DNA from: Pseudomonadota bacterium
GTDB taxonomy: Bacteria > Pseudomonadota > Alphaproteobacteria > Sphingomonadales > Sphingomonadaceae
DNA: 64,000 bases
Assembly: GCA_020160755.1 (NCBI GenBank)
Contig: JAIUPN010000001.1
Coordinates: 620,001 to 684,000, forward strand
Direction: 5' to 3'
Below are positions 38,996 to 47,520 of this stretch, piece after piece (the first letter of the stretch is position 1; each line of letters begins with the position of its first letter). The notes below the pieces were generated by a model that was not told where the DNA came from, ran no database searches, and saw only the letters and a program-made list of their open reading frames with translations. A program made the translations under genes and the position numbers.

Positions 38996-39874
38996 TCAGT
39001 CGGGCAGATCCGCGACGATGATGCGCGTGACGTCGGCGATCACCGCGCTGGCTGCGTCGCCCTCCACCGTCGGCCGGTCGAGGTAAATCGCGATCACATA
39101 TCCCTTGCCGCCCGGCGTTTCGACGAACGCGACGTCATTATAGGCGGTACCGCACGTCCCCGTCTTGTCGCCCGCGACCCATCCCTGCGGCAAGCCCGCG
39201 CGGATACGCCGGAGCCCCGTCTCGCTTTCGATCATCCAGCCGCGCAATTGCTTGCGGTAGTCGGCATGGAGCCGGTTGCCGTACACATAGGCGGCGGCGC
39301 TCGTCGCCATCGCGATCGGGCTCGTTGTATCGCGCTCGTCGCCCGGCGCGTTTTCGTTGAGTCCGGGCTCGATCCGGTCGAGCCGGGTCACCGTGTCGCC
39401 CGCGCGGCGGAGTGCTGCGCTGAAGACCGCCGGACCGCCCATTTGTTCCAGGATCAGGTTTGCCGCCGTGTTGTCGCTGAGCACGACCGCGTCGCGCGCG
39501 GCAGCGCCAAGCCTTTGCTCGCCTCTCCCGTCGGGACCGACAAGCTTTTCCGTACCGGGCGACCACGACACAAGATCGCCGCGCGTGAAAGGCAGCGGAG
39601 TGCGGAGCGACACGCCTTTTTCCGCGCGCTCGAACACCTGCCCCGCGAGCAGCAGCTTGAAGGTCGAACACATGGCGAAGCGTTCATCGCCGCGATCGGC
39701 TGAAACCAGCTTCCCGCGCGCGTCGACGACGGCGATGCCCAGCCGGCCGCCACTACGCTTCTCGATCGCGCGCAGGGCCTTCGCCGCGACCACCGAATCG
39801 CCCGTCGGCTCGCCGGGCATGGTGGCACAGGCGGTCAACGCCAGCAGCGCGGGGGCAGCAAGGAGCGCCCGCAT
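38996..39874 (-). CDS. Class A beta-lactamase (lipoprotein) with Cys69/Cys238 pair
   Basis: 292 residues from ATG 39874. The signal peptide ends in lipobox LTAC, so it may be membrane-anchored in the periplasm. All class A motifs are present: S70-xx-K (CSTFK), S130-D-N (SDNTAAN), omega-loop E166 and N170 (RIEPGLNEN) and K234-T-G (DKTGTCG). The cysteine just before S70 and the one at position 238 form the disulfide typical of class A carbapenemases such as KPC and NMC-A; substrate range here is unknown. The start overlaps the ferredoxin stop by one base. No mobile element is adjacent, so it looks chromosomal and native. Confidence 0.93.
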   Translation of the reverse strand: MRALLAAPALLALTACATMPGEPTGDSVVAAKALRAIEKRSGGRLGIAVVDARGKLVSADRGDERFAMCSTFKLLLAGQVFERAEKGVSLRTPLPFTRGDLVSWSPGTEKLVGPDGRGEQRLGAAARDAVVLSDNTAANLILEQMGGPAVFSAALRRAGDTVTRLDRIEPGLNENAPGDERDTTSPIAMATSAAAYVYGNRLHADYRKQLRGWMIESETGLRRIRAGLPQGWVAGDKTGTCGTAYNDVAFVETPGGKGYVIAIYLDRPTVEGDAASAVIADVTRIIVADLPD

Positions 39875-40209
39875 CAGCGCGGCCCCTGCATATTGCGGCT
39901 CTCGGCAGGGATATGAACGGTCAGCCCGTCGAGGTCCGCGGTCAATATGATCTGGCACGACAGCCGGCTCGTCCGCCGCACGCCGGCGGCAAGGTCGAGC
40001 ATATCCTCTTCCATCTCGCTCGCCGGAGGCAGACGGTCGAAATCCTCCCTCGCGACGATGACATGGCAGGTCGAGCACGCCATCTGCCCCTCGCATGTGC
40101 CCTCAAGCGGCATCATGTGCGCCTGCGCGACGTCGAGCAGGATCGAACCCGGTTCGGCCTCGGCCTCGGTGCGCTCCTTGCCGTCGGCGTGGATGAAGGT
40201 GACGCGCAT
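39874..40209 (-). CDS. fdx: 2Fe-2S ferredoxin, adrenodoxin/Isc type
   Basis: 111 residues. The four cluster cysteines follow the adrenodoxin pattern, C-x5-C-x2-C in TCEGQMACSTCHVIV and the fourth in RLSCQII. The N-terminus MRVTFIHADGKERTEAEAEP and the AREDFDRLPPASEMEEDMLD region fit the Isc/vertebrate-type group, which feeds electrons to Fe-S assembly or P450s. It lies between the cysteine desulfurase and the beta-lactamase, with one-base overlaps (TGATG) at both ends. Confidence 0.92.
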   Translation of the reverse strand: MRVTFIHADGKERTEAEAEPGSILLDVAQAHMMPLEGTCEGQMACSTCHVIVAREDFDRLPPASEMEEDMLDLAAGVRRTSRLSCQIILTADLDGLTVHIPAESRNMQGPR

Positions 40210-41300
40210 CAGTTCACCCCCTGCAATCGTGCGGCGCCCCTGATCGCCTCAAGCCCGTTGCGGAGTTCCTGTTCGGACGTATAGCGCCCCCAGCCGAGGC
40301 GGATCGAGGCGCGTGCGTCGGCCTCGCCCAATCCCATCGCGCGCAGCACATGGCTGACCTTGCCCGACCCGCTGCCGCACGCGCTGCCGAGCGAGAAGGC
40401 GACGTCGCGCGCGTCGGACATCAGGCGAAGGCCATTCACGCCCTCGCGCCGGACGTTGAGATTTCCATGATAGCGGCGGTTCGCATCGCCGTTGATCGTC
40501 CATTCGGGGAGCAGGTCGAGCGCAAGCGACCATAGCCGCTCGACATGGTCCGCGTCGGCGTCGAAGCGATCGGCCGCGAGCGCGGCGGCGGCTCCGAAAC
40601 CGGCACAGAGCGCGGGCGAGACCGTGCCCGAGCGCATCCCCTGCTCCTGTGCGCCGCCGAACATCAGCGGCGGCAGGTCGACGCCGTCCCGGACCCAAAG
40701 CGCGCCGACCCCCTTCGGTCCGTGAATCTTGTGTGCCGACAGCGCGATCAGGTCGGCGCCGTCGGGGATCGCAACGCGACCGTAACCCTGCACCGCATCA
40801 CACAGCAGCAAACTGCCCTTTGCGTGCGCCGCCGCGGCAAAATCGGCGACGGGCTGGATCGTGCCGACCTCGTTGTTCACCAGCATCGTCGCGACGATCC
40901 CGCCTTCAGGAATCAACGCGCTATCGGGCGGCAGCGCCAGCCCTTCGCCATCGACCGGCAGAATCGTCGCGTTCAGCCGCTCGAGGCATTGCAGCGATGC
41001 GGCATGTTCGATGCTGAGCCCCGCGACCCCGCCGGGCATCGCCTCGGCGCCGCGCAGCAGCGCCCAGTTGAGCGTCTCGGTCGCGCCCGACGTAAAGAAG
41101 ACGCGCCCGCCCTTGGGGAGCAGCGCCGCGACCTGGTCGCGCGCGACCTCGACCGCGGCGGCGGCGGCGCGGCCCGCCTTGTGCGTGCTCGACGGATTCG
41201 CGAAACCATCGCCCGCGCCCGGGCCTTCCAGCCAGCGCAGCATCGCCTCGCGCGCCTCCGGAGCGAGCGGCGTAGTGGCTTGGTAATCGAGGTAAATCAT
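40209..41300 (-). CDS. Cysteine desulfurase, IscS/NifS family
   Basis: 363 residues. PLP-dependent class V aminotransferase fold: YLDYQATTPLAPEAREAM, TSGATETLNWALLRGA, the PLP-binding Lys in ALSAHKIHGPKG and an active-site Cys loop SLGSACGSGSGKVSHVL. It releases sulfur from cysteine for Fe-S cluster or thio-cofactor assembly. The ferredoxin gene follows with one-base overlap. No iscU/iscA or sufB/C genes are adjacent, so its exact pathway is open; a second, Suf-type system may exist elsewhere. Confidence 0.93.
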   Translation of the reverse strand: MIYLDYQATTPLAPEAREAMLRWLEGPGAGDGFANPSSTHKAGRAAAAAVEVARDQVAALLPKGGRVFFTSGATETLNWALLRGAEAMPGGVAGLSIEHAASLQCLERLNATILPVDGEGLALPPDSALIPEGGIVATMLVNNEVGTIQPVADFAAAAHAKGSLLLCDAVQGYGRVAIPDGADLIALSAHKIHGPKGVGALWVRDGVDLPPLMFGGAQEQGMRSGTVSPALCAGFGAAAALAADRFDADADHVERLWSLALDLLPEWTINGDANRRYHGNLNVRREGVNGLRLMSDARDVAFSLGSACGSGSGKVSHVLRAMGLGEADARASIRLGWGRYTSEQELRNGLEAIRGAARLQGVN

Positions 41301-41440
41301 CCGGCGAGAGAGTCCTTGTTGCGAACGATTCGCAAAAGTTGCATGTTGAGACCTATTTTCTATATAGGCGCCATCTTCGCTCCGCCACCCCGCCGTCCCG
41401 GCGAATCGGTGGCAAGCCCCAGAAACATAAAGGTGCGCCC

Positions 41441-42097
41441 ATGCCCGACGTCATTTTCCCCGGCCCCGAGGGCCGCATCGAAGGCCGTTTCTCGCCCCCG
41501 CCGCGCCCGCGCGCGCCGGTCGCGCTGATCCTTCACCCGCATCCGCAGGGCGGCGGCACGATGAACGACCGCATCACGCAGGCGATGTACAAAAGCTTCG
41601 TCGCGCGCGGTTTCGCGGTGCTCCGCTTCAACTTCCGCGGTGTCGGCCGCAGCCAGGGCACGTTCGATAACGGCATCGGCGAACTGAGCGACGCCGCGTC
41701 GGCGCTCGACTGGGTCCAGTCGATCCATCCCGAGGCGCAGACGACGTGGATCGCGGGCTTCAGCTTCGGCGCGTGGATCGGCATGCAGTTGCTCATGCGC
41801 CGCCCCGAAATCCGCGGCTTCCTGTCGGTCGCGCCGCCGGCGAACATGTATGACTTCAGCTTCCTCGCGCCGTGCCCCTCGTCGGGCATCATCGTCGCGG
41901 GCGGGCAGGACGAGATCGTGCCGCCGAGCGCGGTGCAGAAACTGGTCGACAAGCTGCGCACGCAAAAGGGCATCACGATCCATCACGACGAGATCCCGCG
42001 CGCCAACCATTTCTTCGAGCATGAGCTCGACCAGCTGATGAAGTCGCTCGATAACTATCTGGATATGCGGCTCGCGCCCGATTCGCCGATCCGCTGA
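41441..42097 (+). CDS. Alpha/beta hydrolase
   Basis: 218 residues from ATG 41441. Typical opening of a family of small alpha/beta hydrolases: GPEGRIEGRFSPP, LILHPHPQGGGTMNDRI, RGFAVLRFNFRGVGRSQGTF. The nucleophile elbow is GFSFGAWIGM with Ser, and the acid and His come from GGQDEIVPP and ANHFFEHELD. Sequences of this type are annotated as hydrolases of unknown substrate. It is divergent from the cysteine desulfurase and followed by a terminator. Confidence 0.88.
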   Translation: MPDVIFPGPEGRIEGRFSPPPRPRAPVALILHPHPQGGGTMNDRITQAMYKSFVARGFAVLRFNFRGVGRSQGTFDNGIGELSDAASALDWVQSIHPEAQTTWIAGFSFGAWIGMQLLMRRPEIRGFLSVAPPANMYDFSFLAPCPSSGIIVAGGQDEIVPPSAVQKLVDKLRTQKGITIHHDEIPRANHFFEHELDQLMKSLDNYLDMRLAPDSPIR

Positions 42098-42105
42098 CAA
42101 AATGC

Positions 42106-42146
42106 TCCTCCCCGCGCGATGCGACGGGGAGGACTTTCTTTATTTC
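42106..42146 (+). terminator. Terminator after the alpha/beta hydrolase gene
   Basis: A 9-bp stem (tcctccccg / cggggagga) with a ten-base loop is followed by ctttctttattt. Its T-rich tail overlaps the last codons of the convergent small membrane gene. Confidence 0.75.
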
Positions 42147-42304
42147 ACCGGCACCAGCCAGATCGCGACATTCGCGAACATCACCAGCGCGGCGACGAGC
42201 ATCAGCAGCGCGCGGCGGCGATCCCCCTTGCGAAACACGAGGACGGCGCCGCCGGTCAGCAGCACGCCGGTGAGCATCAGGATGGACATGATCGTGTCGG
42301 ACAT
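42140..42304 (-). CDS. Small two-helix membrane protein (54 residues)
   Basis: 54 residues on the minus strand from ATG 42304 to TAA 42140-42142. The first helix is IMSILMLTGVLLTGGAVLVF, then a basic loop RKGDRRR, then a second helix ALLMLVAALVMFANVAIWLV and the end PVK. The clear helix-positive loop-helix pattern and use of host codons support a real gene. No function is known. It lies alone between the hydrolase and rpiB and reads opposite to both. Confidence 0.7.
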   Translation of the reverse strand: MSDTIMSILMLTGVLLTGGAVLVFRKGDRRRALLMLVAALVMFANVAIWLVPVK

Positions 42305-42416
42305 GGGGCGGCTTTATCGGCGCCGTCACAAATTTGCCACCTCGCTTATGGCCAATCCGCGCCGCTTCGCCTAAAGGGCCGACATCGATTCCCTTAGACC
42401 CCGCGGGAGCCGCACC

Positions 42417-42881
42417 ATGCGCATCGCCATCGCCTCCGACCACGCCGCTTACGAACTGAAAGCCGCGCTTGCCGACTGGCTACGCGAGGCGGGCCACGAG
42501 GTCGAAGACCTCGGCACCAACGGCCCCGACAGCGTCGATTATCCCGATTATGGCTACCGCCTCGCCGAAGCGATCGCCGAAGGCCGCGCGACACGCGGCG
42601 TCGCGCTCTGCGGATCGGGCATCGGCATTTCGATTTCGGTCAATCGTAATCCCGCTGCGCGCTGCGCGCTCGTATCCGAACCACTGTCGGCGAAGCTGTC
42701 GCGCGAACATAATGACGCGAACGTCATCGCGATGGGCGCGCGCCTGACCGGCATCGACATGGCAAAAGCCTGTCTCGACGCCTTTCTGACCACCGAATTC
42801 GCCGGCGACCGCCACGCGCGCCGCGTCGACAAGCTTTCCAATCCCCCTGTCAATTTGGCCCAACTGGAGACCAGCCGATGA
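42417..42881 (+). CDS. rpiB: Ribose-5-phosphate isomerase B
   Basis: 154 residues. RpiB/LacA-LacB fold: [31 protein letters not shown], active-site Cys in [17 protein letters not shown] and the [12 protein letters not shown] motif. It interconverts ribose 5-phosphate and ribulose 5-phosphate in the pentose phosphate pathway. The stop overlaps the glyA start (ATGA), an arrangement common in alphaproteobacteria. Confidence 0.95.
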   Translation: MRIAIASDHAAYELKAALADWLREAGHEVEDLGTNGPDSVDYPDYGYRLAEAIAEGRATRGVALCGSGIGISISVNRNPAARCALVSEPLSAKLSREHNDANVIAMGARLTGIDMAKACLDAFLTTEFAGDRHARRVDKLSNPPVNLAQLETSR

Positions 42882-44185
42882 CCACAGACACGCTCGACAA
42901 GCCCATCAAATCGGCCGGCTATTTCACCGACGGCGTCGACAAGGTCGACCCCGCGGTCGCGGCGGCGATGAAGCATGAACTCGACCGCGAACAGCATCAG
43001 ATCGAGCTGATCGCCAGCGAGAATATCGTATCGAAGGCGGTGCTCGAAGCGCAGGGTTCGGTTTTCACGAACAAATATGCCGAGGGCTATCCCGGCCGTC
43101 GTTATTATCAGGGCTGCGCGCCGTCGGACGAGGTCGAAACCCTAGCCATCGATCGCGCCAAGCAGCTCTTCGACTGCGGCTATGCCAACGTCCAGCCGCA
43201 TTCGGGGGCGCAGGCGAACGGTGCGGTGATGCTCGCGCTGACCAAGCCGGGCGCCACGATCCTCGGCATGAGCCTCGACGCCGGCGGTCACCTGACCCAC
43301 GGCGCGGCCCCCGCGATGTCGGGCAAATGGTATAATGCCATCCAATATGGCGTGCGGCCCGACGATCATCTCGTCGACTTCGACCAGGTCGAGGCGCTGG
43401 CGAAAGAACATCGCCCGACGCTGATCATCGCGGGCGGTTCGGCCTATCCGCGCACGCTCGACTTTGCGCGCTTCCGCAAGATCGCAGACGACGTCGGCGC
43501 GCTCCTCATGGTCGACATGGCGCATTTCGCTGGCCTCGTTGCCGGCGGCGCGCATCCCTCGCCGATGGAACATGCGCATGTCGTCACCACGACGACGCAC
43601 AAGACGCTGCGCGGCCCGCGCGGCGGCATGATCCTGACCAATGACGAAGCAATTGCGAAGCGCATCAATTCCGCGGTTTTCCCGGGACTCCAGGGCGGCC
43701 CGCTGATGCACGTCATCGCTGCTAAGGCTGTCGCGTTCGGCGAAGCGCTGCGCCCCGACTTCAAGGATTATGCCAAGGCGACGATCGCCAACGCGCAGGC
43801 ACTCGCCAACCGGCTGAAAGCACGCGGCGCCGATGTCGTCGCGGGCGGCACCGACACGCACCTCGCGCTCATCGACCTCCGTCCGCTGGGCATCACCGGC
43901 CGCGATGCCGACGAGGCGCTCGAACGCAGCGCGATCACCTGCAACAAGAATGGCGTCCCCTTCGACCCGCTGCCGCCGGTGAAGACCAGCGGCATCCGCG
44001 TCGGTTCGCCCGCGGGCACGACGCGCGGTTTCGGCATCGCCGAGTTCGAGCAAATCGGCGACATGGTCGCCGACGTGCTCGAAGCGCTGCGCGACAAGGG
44101 CGAACATGGCGACGCCGATGTCGAAGCCGACGTCCGCAGCCGGGTCCGCGCGCTGTGCGAACGCTTCCCCATCTATCAAGGCTGA
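42878..44185 (+). CDS. glyA: Serine hydroxymethyltransferase
   Basis: 435 residues. PLP enzyme that converts serine to glycine and charges tetrahydrofolate. Motifs: [58 protein letters not shown] and the PLP Lys in [18 protein letters not shown]. Length and all motifs are standard. Overlaps rpiB by four bases; a 72-residue protein and nrdR follow, all on the same strand. Confidence 0.98.
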   Translation: MTTDTLDKPIKSAGYFTDGVDKVDPAVAAAMKHELDREQHQIELIASENIVSKAVLEAQGSVFTNKYAEGYPGRRYYQGCAPSDEVETLAIDRAKQLFDCGYANVQPHSGAQANGAVMLALTKPGATILGMSLDAGGHLTHGAAPAMSGKWYNAIQYGVRPDDHLVDFDQVEALAKEHRPTLIIAGGSAYPRTLDFARFRKIADDVGALLMVDMAHFAGLVAGGAHPSPMEHAHVVTTTTHKTLRGPRGGMILTNDEAIAKRINSAVFPGLQGGPLMHVIAAKAVAFGEALRPDFKDYAKATIANAQALANRLKARGADVVAGGTDTHLALIDLRPLGITGRDADEALERSAITCNKNGVPFDPLPPVKTSGIRVGSPAGTTRGFGIAEFEQIGDMVADVLEALRDKGEHGDADVEADVRSRVRALCERFPIYQG

Positions 44186-44190
44186 AGACG

Positions 44191-44409
44191 ATGGCACGAC
44201 AGCATCCCGAGGAACCGACGCTGGTCGAAGTGACGATCGAAGAGGTCAAGGCGATGGGCAAGCAAGGGCTGGCCCATCCCTCGACGCGCCCGGTGCTGAC
44301 CGGCGGCGCGGTCGGCGCCGTCGTCGGCGCCGTGCTGCCCGTCGTGTCGTGGCCGGTCGGCCTGCTGGCAGGCGCTGCCATTGCGCTCTATTCGCGGGTG
44401 AAACGCTGA
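44191..44409 (+). CDS. Small Gly-rich membrane protein between glyA and nrdR
   Basis: 72 residues from ATG 44191, five bases after glyA, with site tgaagacg. Soluble N-terminus (EEPTLVEVTIEEVKAMGKQG), then one long hydrophobic Gly/Val-rich segment (VLTGGAVGAVVGAVLPVVSW, continuing PVGLLAGAAIALY), and a basic end RVKR. The GxxxG-like pattern suggests a helical hairpin. Unknown function; its place in a housekeeping operon suggests it is native. Confidence 0.7.
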   Translation: MARQHPEEPTLVEVTIEEVKAMGKQGLAHPSTRPVLTGGAVGAVVGAVLPVVSWPVGLLAGAAIALYSRVKR

Positions 44410-44412
44410 CCC

Positions 44413-44880
44413 ATGCGTTGTCCGTATTGCGGCCATGAAGACAGCCAGGTGAAGGACAGCCGTCCGACCGAGGACGGCGCGGCGATTCGCCGCCGGCGGC
44501 AGTGCGAGGATTGCGGCGCGCGCTTCACGACCTTCGAACGGATCCAGCTCCGCGAAGTCGGCGTGCTCAAGGCAGACGGCGGCCGCGAGCCGTTCGACCG
44601 CGAAAAACTGATGCGCAGCATCCAGATCGCGTGCCGCAAGCGGCCGATCGACGGCGCGCGTATCGAGCGGCTGGTGTCGGGCATTCAGCGCCAGCTCGAA
44701 ACCTCGGGCGAAAACGAAGTCAAAGCGCAGCAGATCGGCGCGATGGTGATGGAAGCGCTGAAGGGCTTCGACAATGTCGCCTATATCCGCTTTGCGAGCG
44801 TGTATCGCGAATTTACCGAAGCCAGGGATTTCGAGGAGTTCGCCTCCTCCATTACCGAGGCCGCACGGCCGATCAAATGA
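44413..44880 (+). CDS. nrdR: Transcriptional repressor NrdR
   Basis: 155 residues. Zinc ribbon [20 protein letters not shown] and [13 protein letters not shown], followed by the ATP-cone domain ([20 protein letters not shown]) and the end [19 protein letters not shown]. NrdR senses dATP/ATP and represses ribonucleotide reductase genes. glyA-nrdR neighbourhood is conserved. Its stop overlaps the trmJ start (ATGA). Confidence 0.97.
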   Translation: MRCPYCGHEDSQVKDSRPTEDGAAIRRRRQCEDCGARFTTFERIQLREVGVLKADGGREPFDREKLMRSIQIACRKRPIDGARIERLVSGIQRQLETSGENEVKAQQIGAMVMEALKGFDNVAYIRFASVYREFTEARDFEEFASSITEAARPIK

Positions 44881-45605
44881 CTACGGCCGCTCCGCCTCCC
44901 GTCATCGTCCTCGTCCGTCCGCAGCTTGGTGAGAATATCGGCAAGGCGGCGCGCGCGATGCTCAATTTTGGGCTCACCGAACTCCGCCTCGTGACCCCGC
45001 GCGACGGCTGGCCCAATCCCGACGCCGGCCCGGCGTCGGCGGGCGCCGACATCGTGCTCGCCGAAGCGCGGGTCTTCGACAGCCTCGCCGACGCGGTCGC
45101 CGACTGCACGACCATCTATGCCACTACGGTGCGCAGGCGCGGGGTGATGAAGCCGGTGCTGACACCCGAGGCGGCAGCAAAAGAGGTTCATGCGAGCGCG
45201 GGCCGCTCGGCCTATGTCTTCGGCGCCGAACGCTCGGGCCTCGAAACCGACGATGTGACACTGGCGCACAAGATCGTCACCGTGCCGATCAACCCCGCCT
45301 TCGCCTCGCTCAACCTCGCGCAGGCGGTGATCCTGCTCGCCTATGAATGGTCGAAGGGTGTCGCCCTTGCGAGCCCGCCCGAAGTGCCGCTCGACCCGCC
45401 GGCGCCGCACGCCGAGATGGAAGAACTGATCGGACACCTGGTTCGCGACCTCGACGCCAGCGGCTATTTCTTTCCGCCCGAACGGACGGAAATGACGCTG
45501 CGGACGCTGCGCACCGCGCTCACCAAGACAGGTTGGTCGTATAATGATATCCGGATGATGCACGGCATCATCACGTCGCTGGGCCGCAACCCACGGGCAC
45601 GATAG
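44877..45605 (+). CDS. trmJ: TrmJ-like tRNA/rRNA 2'-O-methyltransferase (SPOUT)
   Basis: 242 residues from ATG 44877. SpoU/TrmJ pattern: [56 protein letters not shown] and the knot region [22 protein letters not shown]-terminal extension follows the fold. TrmJ methylates position 32 of certain tRNAs using SAM. Translationally coupled to nrdR by a four-base overlap. The last gene of this run. Confidence 0.92.
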   Translation: MTTAAPPPVIVLVRPQLGENIGKAARAMLNFGLTELRLVTPRDGWPNPDAGPASAGADIVLAEARVFDSLADAVADCTTIYATTVRRRGVMKPVLTPEAAAKEVHASAGRSAYVFGAERSGLETDDVTLAHKIVTVPINPAFASLNLAQAVILLAYEWSKGVALASPPEVPLDPPAPHAEMEELIGHLVRDLDASGYFFPPERTEMTLRTLRTALTKTGWSYNDIRMMHGIITSLGRNPRAR

Positions 45606-45673
45606 CGACGCTGCTTCGCCGGGCCGGCGGCGCTCGTAAGTCGATGGATCAAGACAAGAATTGACAATCGATT

Positions 45674-45694
45674 TTTGACATGCTGCATGTCAAA
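45674..45694. promoter_or_regulatory. Perfect 21-bp palindrome, operator candidate
   Basis: The arms TTTGACATG and CATGTCAAA are perfect and flank CTG. It contains TTGACA, which could be a -35 element, and another TTGACA lies 14 bases earlier (45661-45666). It is 60 bp before a small secreted-protein gene, so a dimeric repressor could bind here. Confidence 0.5.
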
Positions 45695-45753
45695 TCATCG
45701 CTTGCCCCGGTCATGACGGCCGGGCTGGCTGCATTCCCCGGGAGTCCGATTTC

Positions 45754-45981
45754 ATGATGAGCCTACTGCTTTCGCTCGCCCTCGCGGCGTCCGGAACCGA
45801 TACTGCCAGCACCCAGCCGGCGACCGAAACCGCGGCCAAGCCCGAAAAGGCCAAGCCGAAGCTGATTTGCCGCCGCATCGCCGACACCGGCAGCCGCCTT
45901 CCCGAACGCGAGTGCCGCACCCAGGAAGACTGGAATCGGCAGGCGGACAGCATCGGCAAAAGGATGAATAGCGCGAAATAA
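45754..45981 (+). CDS. Small secreted Cys-pair protein, copy 1
   Basis: 75 residues from ATG 45754 (a second ATG follows at once). A short signal-like N-terminus (MMSLLLSLALAASG) precedes a Lys/Ala/Pro/Thr-rich linker and the core KLICRRIADTGSRLPERECR, with Cys39 and Cys54, then TQEDWNRQADSI. The same C-x14-C core with a central TGS occurs in the next gene. Such small periplasmic proteins are frequent in sphingomonads and unstudied. A perfect palindrome lies 60 bp upstream. Confidence 0.65.
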   Translation: MMSLLLSLALAASGTDTASTQPATETAAKPEKAKPKLICRRIADTGSRLPERECRTQEDWNRQADSIGKRMNSAK

Positions 45982-46127
45982 TATTGTTCGTCGGCGCGCC
46001 TGATACGCTGGTCGAACAGGCGCTCGACGATCTTGTCAAGGTAAGGACGGTGCGGTTTCGTCACCCACTTGGCTATCGCAGGAAATATCCCTAGAAAGCC
46101 GCATCCCTCCAAGGAGCGAATATTGTT

Positions 46128-46355
46128 ATGATCTCTGTGATACTTTCACTGGCCTTCGCGGCAACCTCCGCGAACGTGGCTGCGGACACCCCGGCGAAAC
46201 CCGCCAAACCCAAAAAGGTTTGCGAAAAGATCGAAGTCACCGGCAGCACGGTGCCGAAGCGCGTGTGCCGCACGGTTGTGGTCGAGCCGGCGAAACCGAA
46301 AGACGAAGCGACGCAGGCCGCCACCGAAAAGCCGGCGCCGGGCGCCACCAACTAA
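46128..46355 (+). CDS. Small secreted Cys-pair protein, copy 2
   Basis: 75 residues. N-terminal signal-like segment MISVILSLAFAATSANVAAD, Lys/Pro/Ala linker, then VCEKIEVTGSTVPKRVCRT with Cys32 and Cys47, the same C-x14-C spacing and TGS as copy 1. The C-terminal tail is Lys/Pro/Ala/Thr-rich. Probably a diverged tandem duplicate, 146 bp away. Function unknown; a periplasmic disulfide hairpin is the simplest reading. Confidence 0.65.
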   Translation: MISVILSLAFAATSANVAADTPAKPAKPKKVCEKIEVTGSTVPKRVCRTVVVEPAKPKDEATQAATEKPAPGATN

Positions 46356-46364
46356 ACCAAAGAA

Positions 46365-46679
46365 TCAGTTGCCGGTGCGCAGGCGGTCCCACTGGCCCGC
46401 CTCATAGGCGATCGATTGTTCGACCAGCTCGTTCCATACGGCACGAAGCCGCTCGGGCACGAGTCCGGCGGCTTCGGCTTCGCGCGCGACATTGTCGAGC
46501 ACCTCGGCCTTGCGCGCTTCGTCGCGTACAGTGCCGCGGTCGGTCTTGATGCGGGCGGCGGCGTCCATATAGCCGAAACGGCGGACGAGCAGCGCGACGA
46601 GTTCGCGGTCGATCTGGTCGACCCCGGCACGCACCTCGGTCATCGTCTGGCATTGTTCGGGGATTTTGACAGCGGTCAT
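46365..46679 (-). CDS. Chorismate mutase-like protein (AroQ/PchB type), second copy
   Basis: 104 residues from ATG 46679. Pattern: MTEVRAGVDQIDRELVALLV, RRFGYMDAAARIKTDRGTVR, DEARKAEVLDNV and AVWNELVEQSIAYEAGQWDR. This resembles PchB-type enzymes (isochorismate-pyruvate lyase/chorismate mutase) more than the copy at 29175. The first helix, the Lys/Arg positions and the final Gln/Arg region fit. No siderophore genes are near, so chorismate mutase activity is the safer guess. Confidence 0.85.
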   Translation of the reverse strand: MTAVKIPEQCQTMTEVRAGVDQIDRELVALLVRRFGYMDAAARIKTDRGTVRDEARKAEVLDNVAREAEAAGLVPERLRAVWNELVEQSIAYEAGQWDRLRTGN

Positions 46680-46795
46680 GCGCGCAGCCTTTAGCGGCTT
46701 TTTCCATTCTGTCGAGCGGCGGCTGTAACGCTTGACTTTGCGCGGTTCGCCGTCTAGTCGCGCGCCTTCGCAATGGACCCCGCACCCCGGTGAAG

Positions 46796-46845
46796 CGGCG
46801 GTCGCATATGGCATCTGTCCATATGGTGCGACCCGGGAACCGCCG
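46796..46845 (+). promoter_or_regulatory. Structured leader before rpsD
   Basis: An inner hairpin pairs GTCGCATATGG (46801-46811) with CCATA and TGCGAC (46819-46832), leaving a three-base bulge. An outer set CGGCGGT (46796-46802) can pair with ACCGCCG (46839-46845) as an alternative fold. It lies 35 bases before the rpsD start. A ribosomal protein S4 leader that controls its own translation is the likely role, by analogy with other bacteria. Confidence 0.4.
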
Positions 46846-46880
46846 AAATCCTTCGGCAAACAGCAAATTGGAGACGACAT

Positions 46881-47492
46881 ATGTCGAAGCGCCAGAGCGC
46901 CAAGTATAAACTCGACCGCCGGATGGGTGAAAACATCTGGGGTCGCCCGAAGAGCCCGGTCAACCGCCGCGAATACGGCCCCGGCCAGCACGGTCAGCGC
47001 CGCAAGGGCAAGATGTCGGACTTCGGCATCCAGCTCCGCGCGAAGCAGAAGCTGAAGGGCTATTACGGCGACATCACCGAAAAGCAGTTCAAGAAGAACT
47101 ATTTCGAAGCGTCGCGCATGAAGGGCGACACCGGCCAGAACCTGATCGGCCTGCTCGAGCGCCGCCTCGACGCCGTCGTCTACCGCTCGAAGTTCACCCC
47201 GACGATCTTCTCGGCACGTCAGCTCGTCAGCCACGGTCACGTCTATGTGAACGGCGTGAAGTGCAACGTCGCCAGCCGCCTCGTGAAGCCGGGCGACGAA
47301 ATCACCCTCGGCAAAAAGGCGCAGGAAATGGCGCTGGTCGCCGAAGCTCAGAGCCTGCCCGAGCGCGATCTGCCCGAATATCTGGCGGTCGACGGCACCA
47401 AGACGACCTACGTCCGCGTGCCCACGCTCGACGAAGTGCCCTATCCGGTGAAGATGGAACCGAATCTGGTCGTCGAATTCTATTCGCGCTGA
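46881..47492 (+). CDS. rpsD: Small-subunit ribosomal protein S4
   Basis: 203 residues. Start [40 protein letters not shown] (the long form with S4-specific insertion), the S4 RNA-binding domain ([29 protein letters not shown]) and the end VVEFYSR. It binds 16S rRNA early in 30S assembly. Monocistronic, with its own leader and a strong terminator, as in other alphaproteobacteria. Confidence 0.98.
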   Translation: MSKRQSAKYKLDRRMGENIWGRPKSPVNRREYGPGQHGQRRKGKMSDFGIQLRAKQKLKGYYGDITEKQFKKNYFEASRMKGDTGQNLIGLLERRLDAVVYRSKFTPTIFSARQLVSHGHVYVNGVKCNVASRLVKPGDEITLGKKAQEMALVAEAQSLPERDLPEYLAVDGTKTTYVRVPTLDEVPYPVKMEPNLVVEFYSR

Positions 47493-47520
47493 TCCAGCGG
47501 TTCACTCGCACAAAATCAAG

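Noticed and set aside
41301..41440. Iron-responsive operator before the cysteine desulfurase/hydrolase pair
   Set aside because: The AT-rich stretch 'ttttctatatagg' is probably just a promoter; no Fur, RirA or IscR box could be aligned convincingly.
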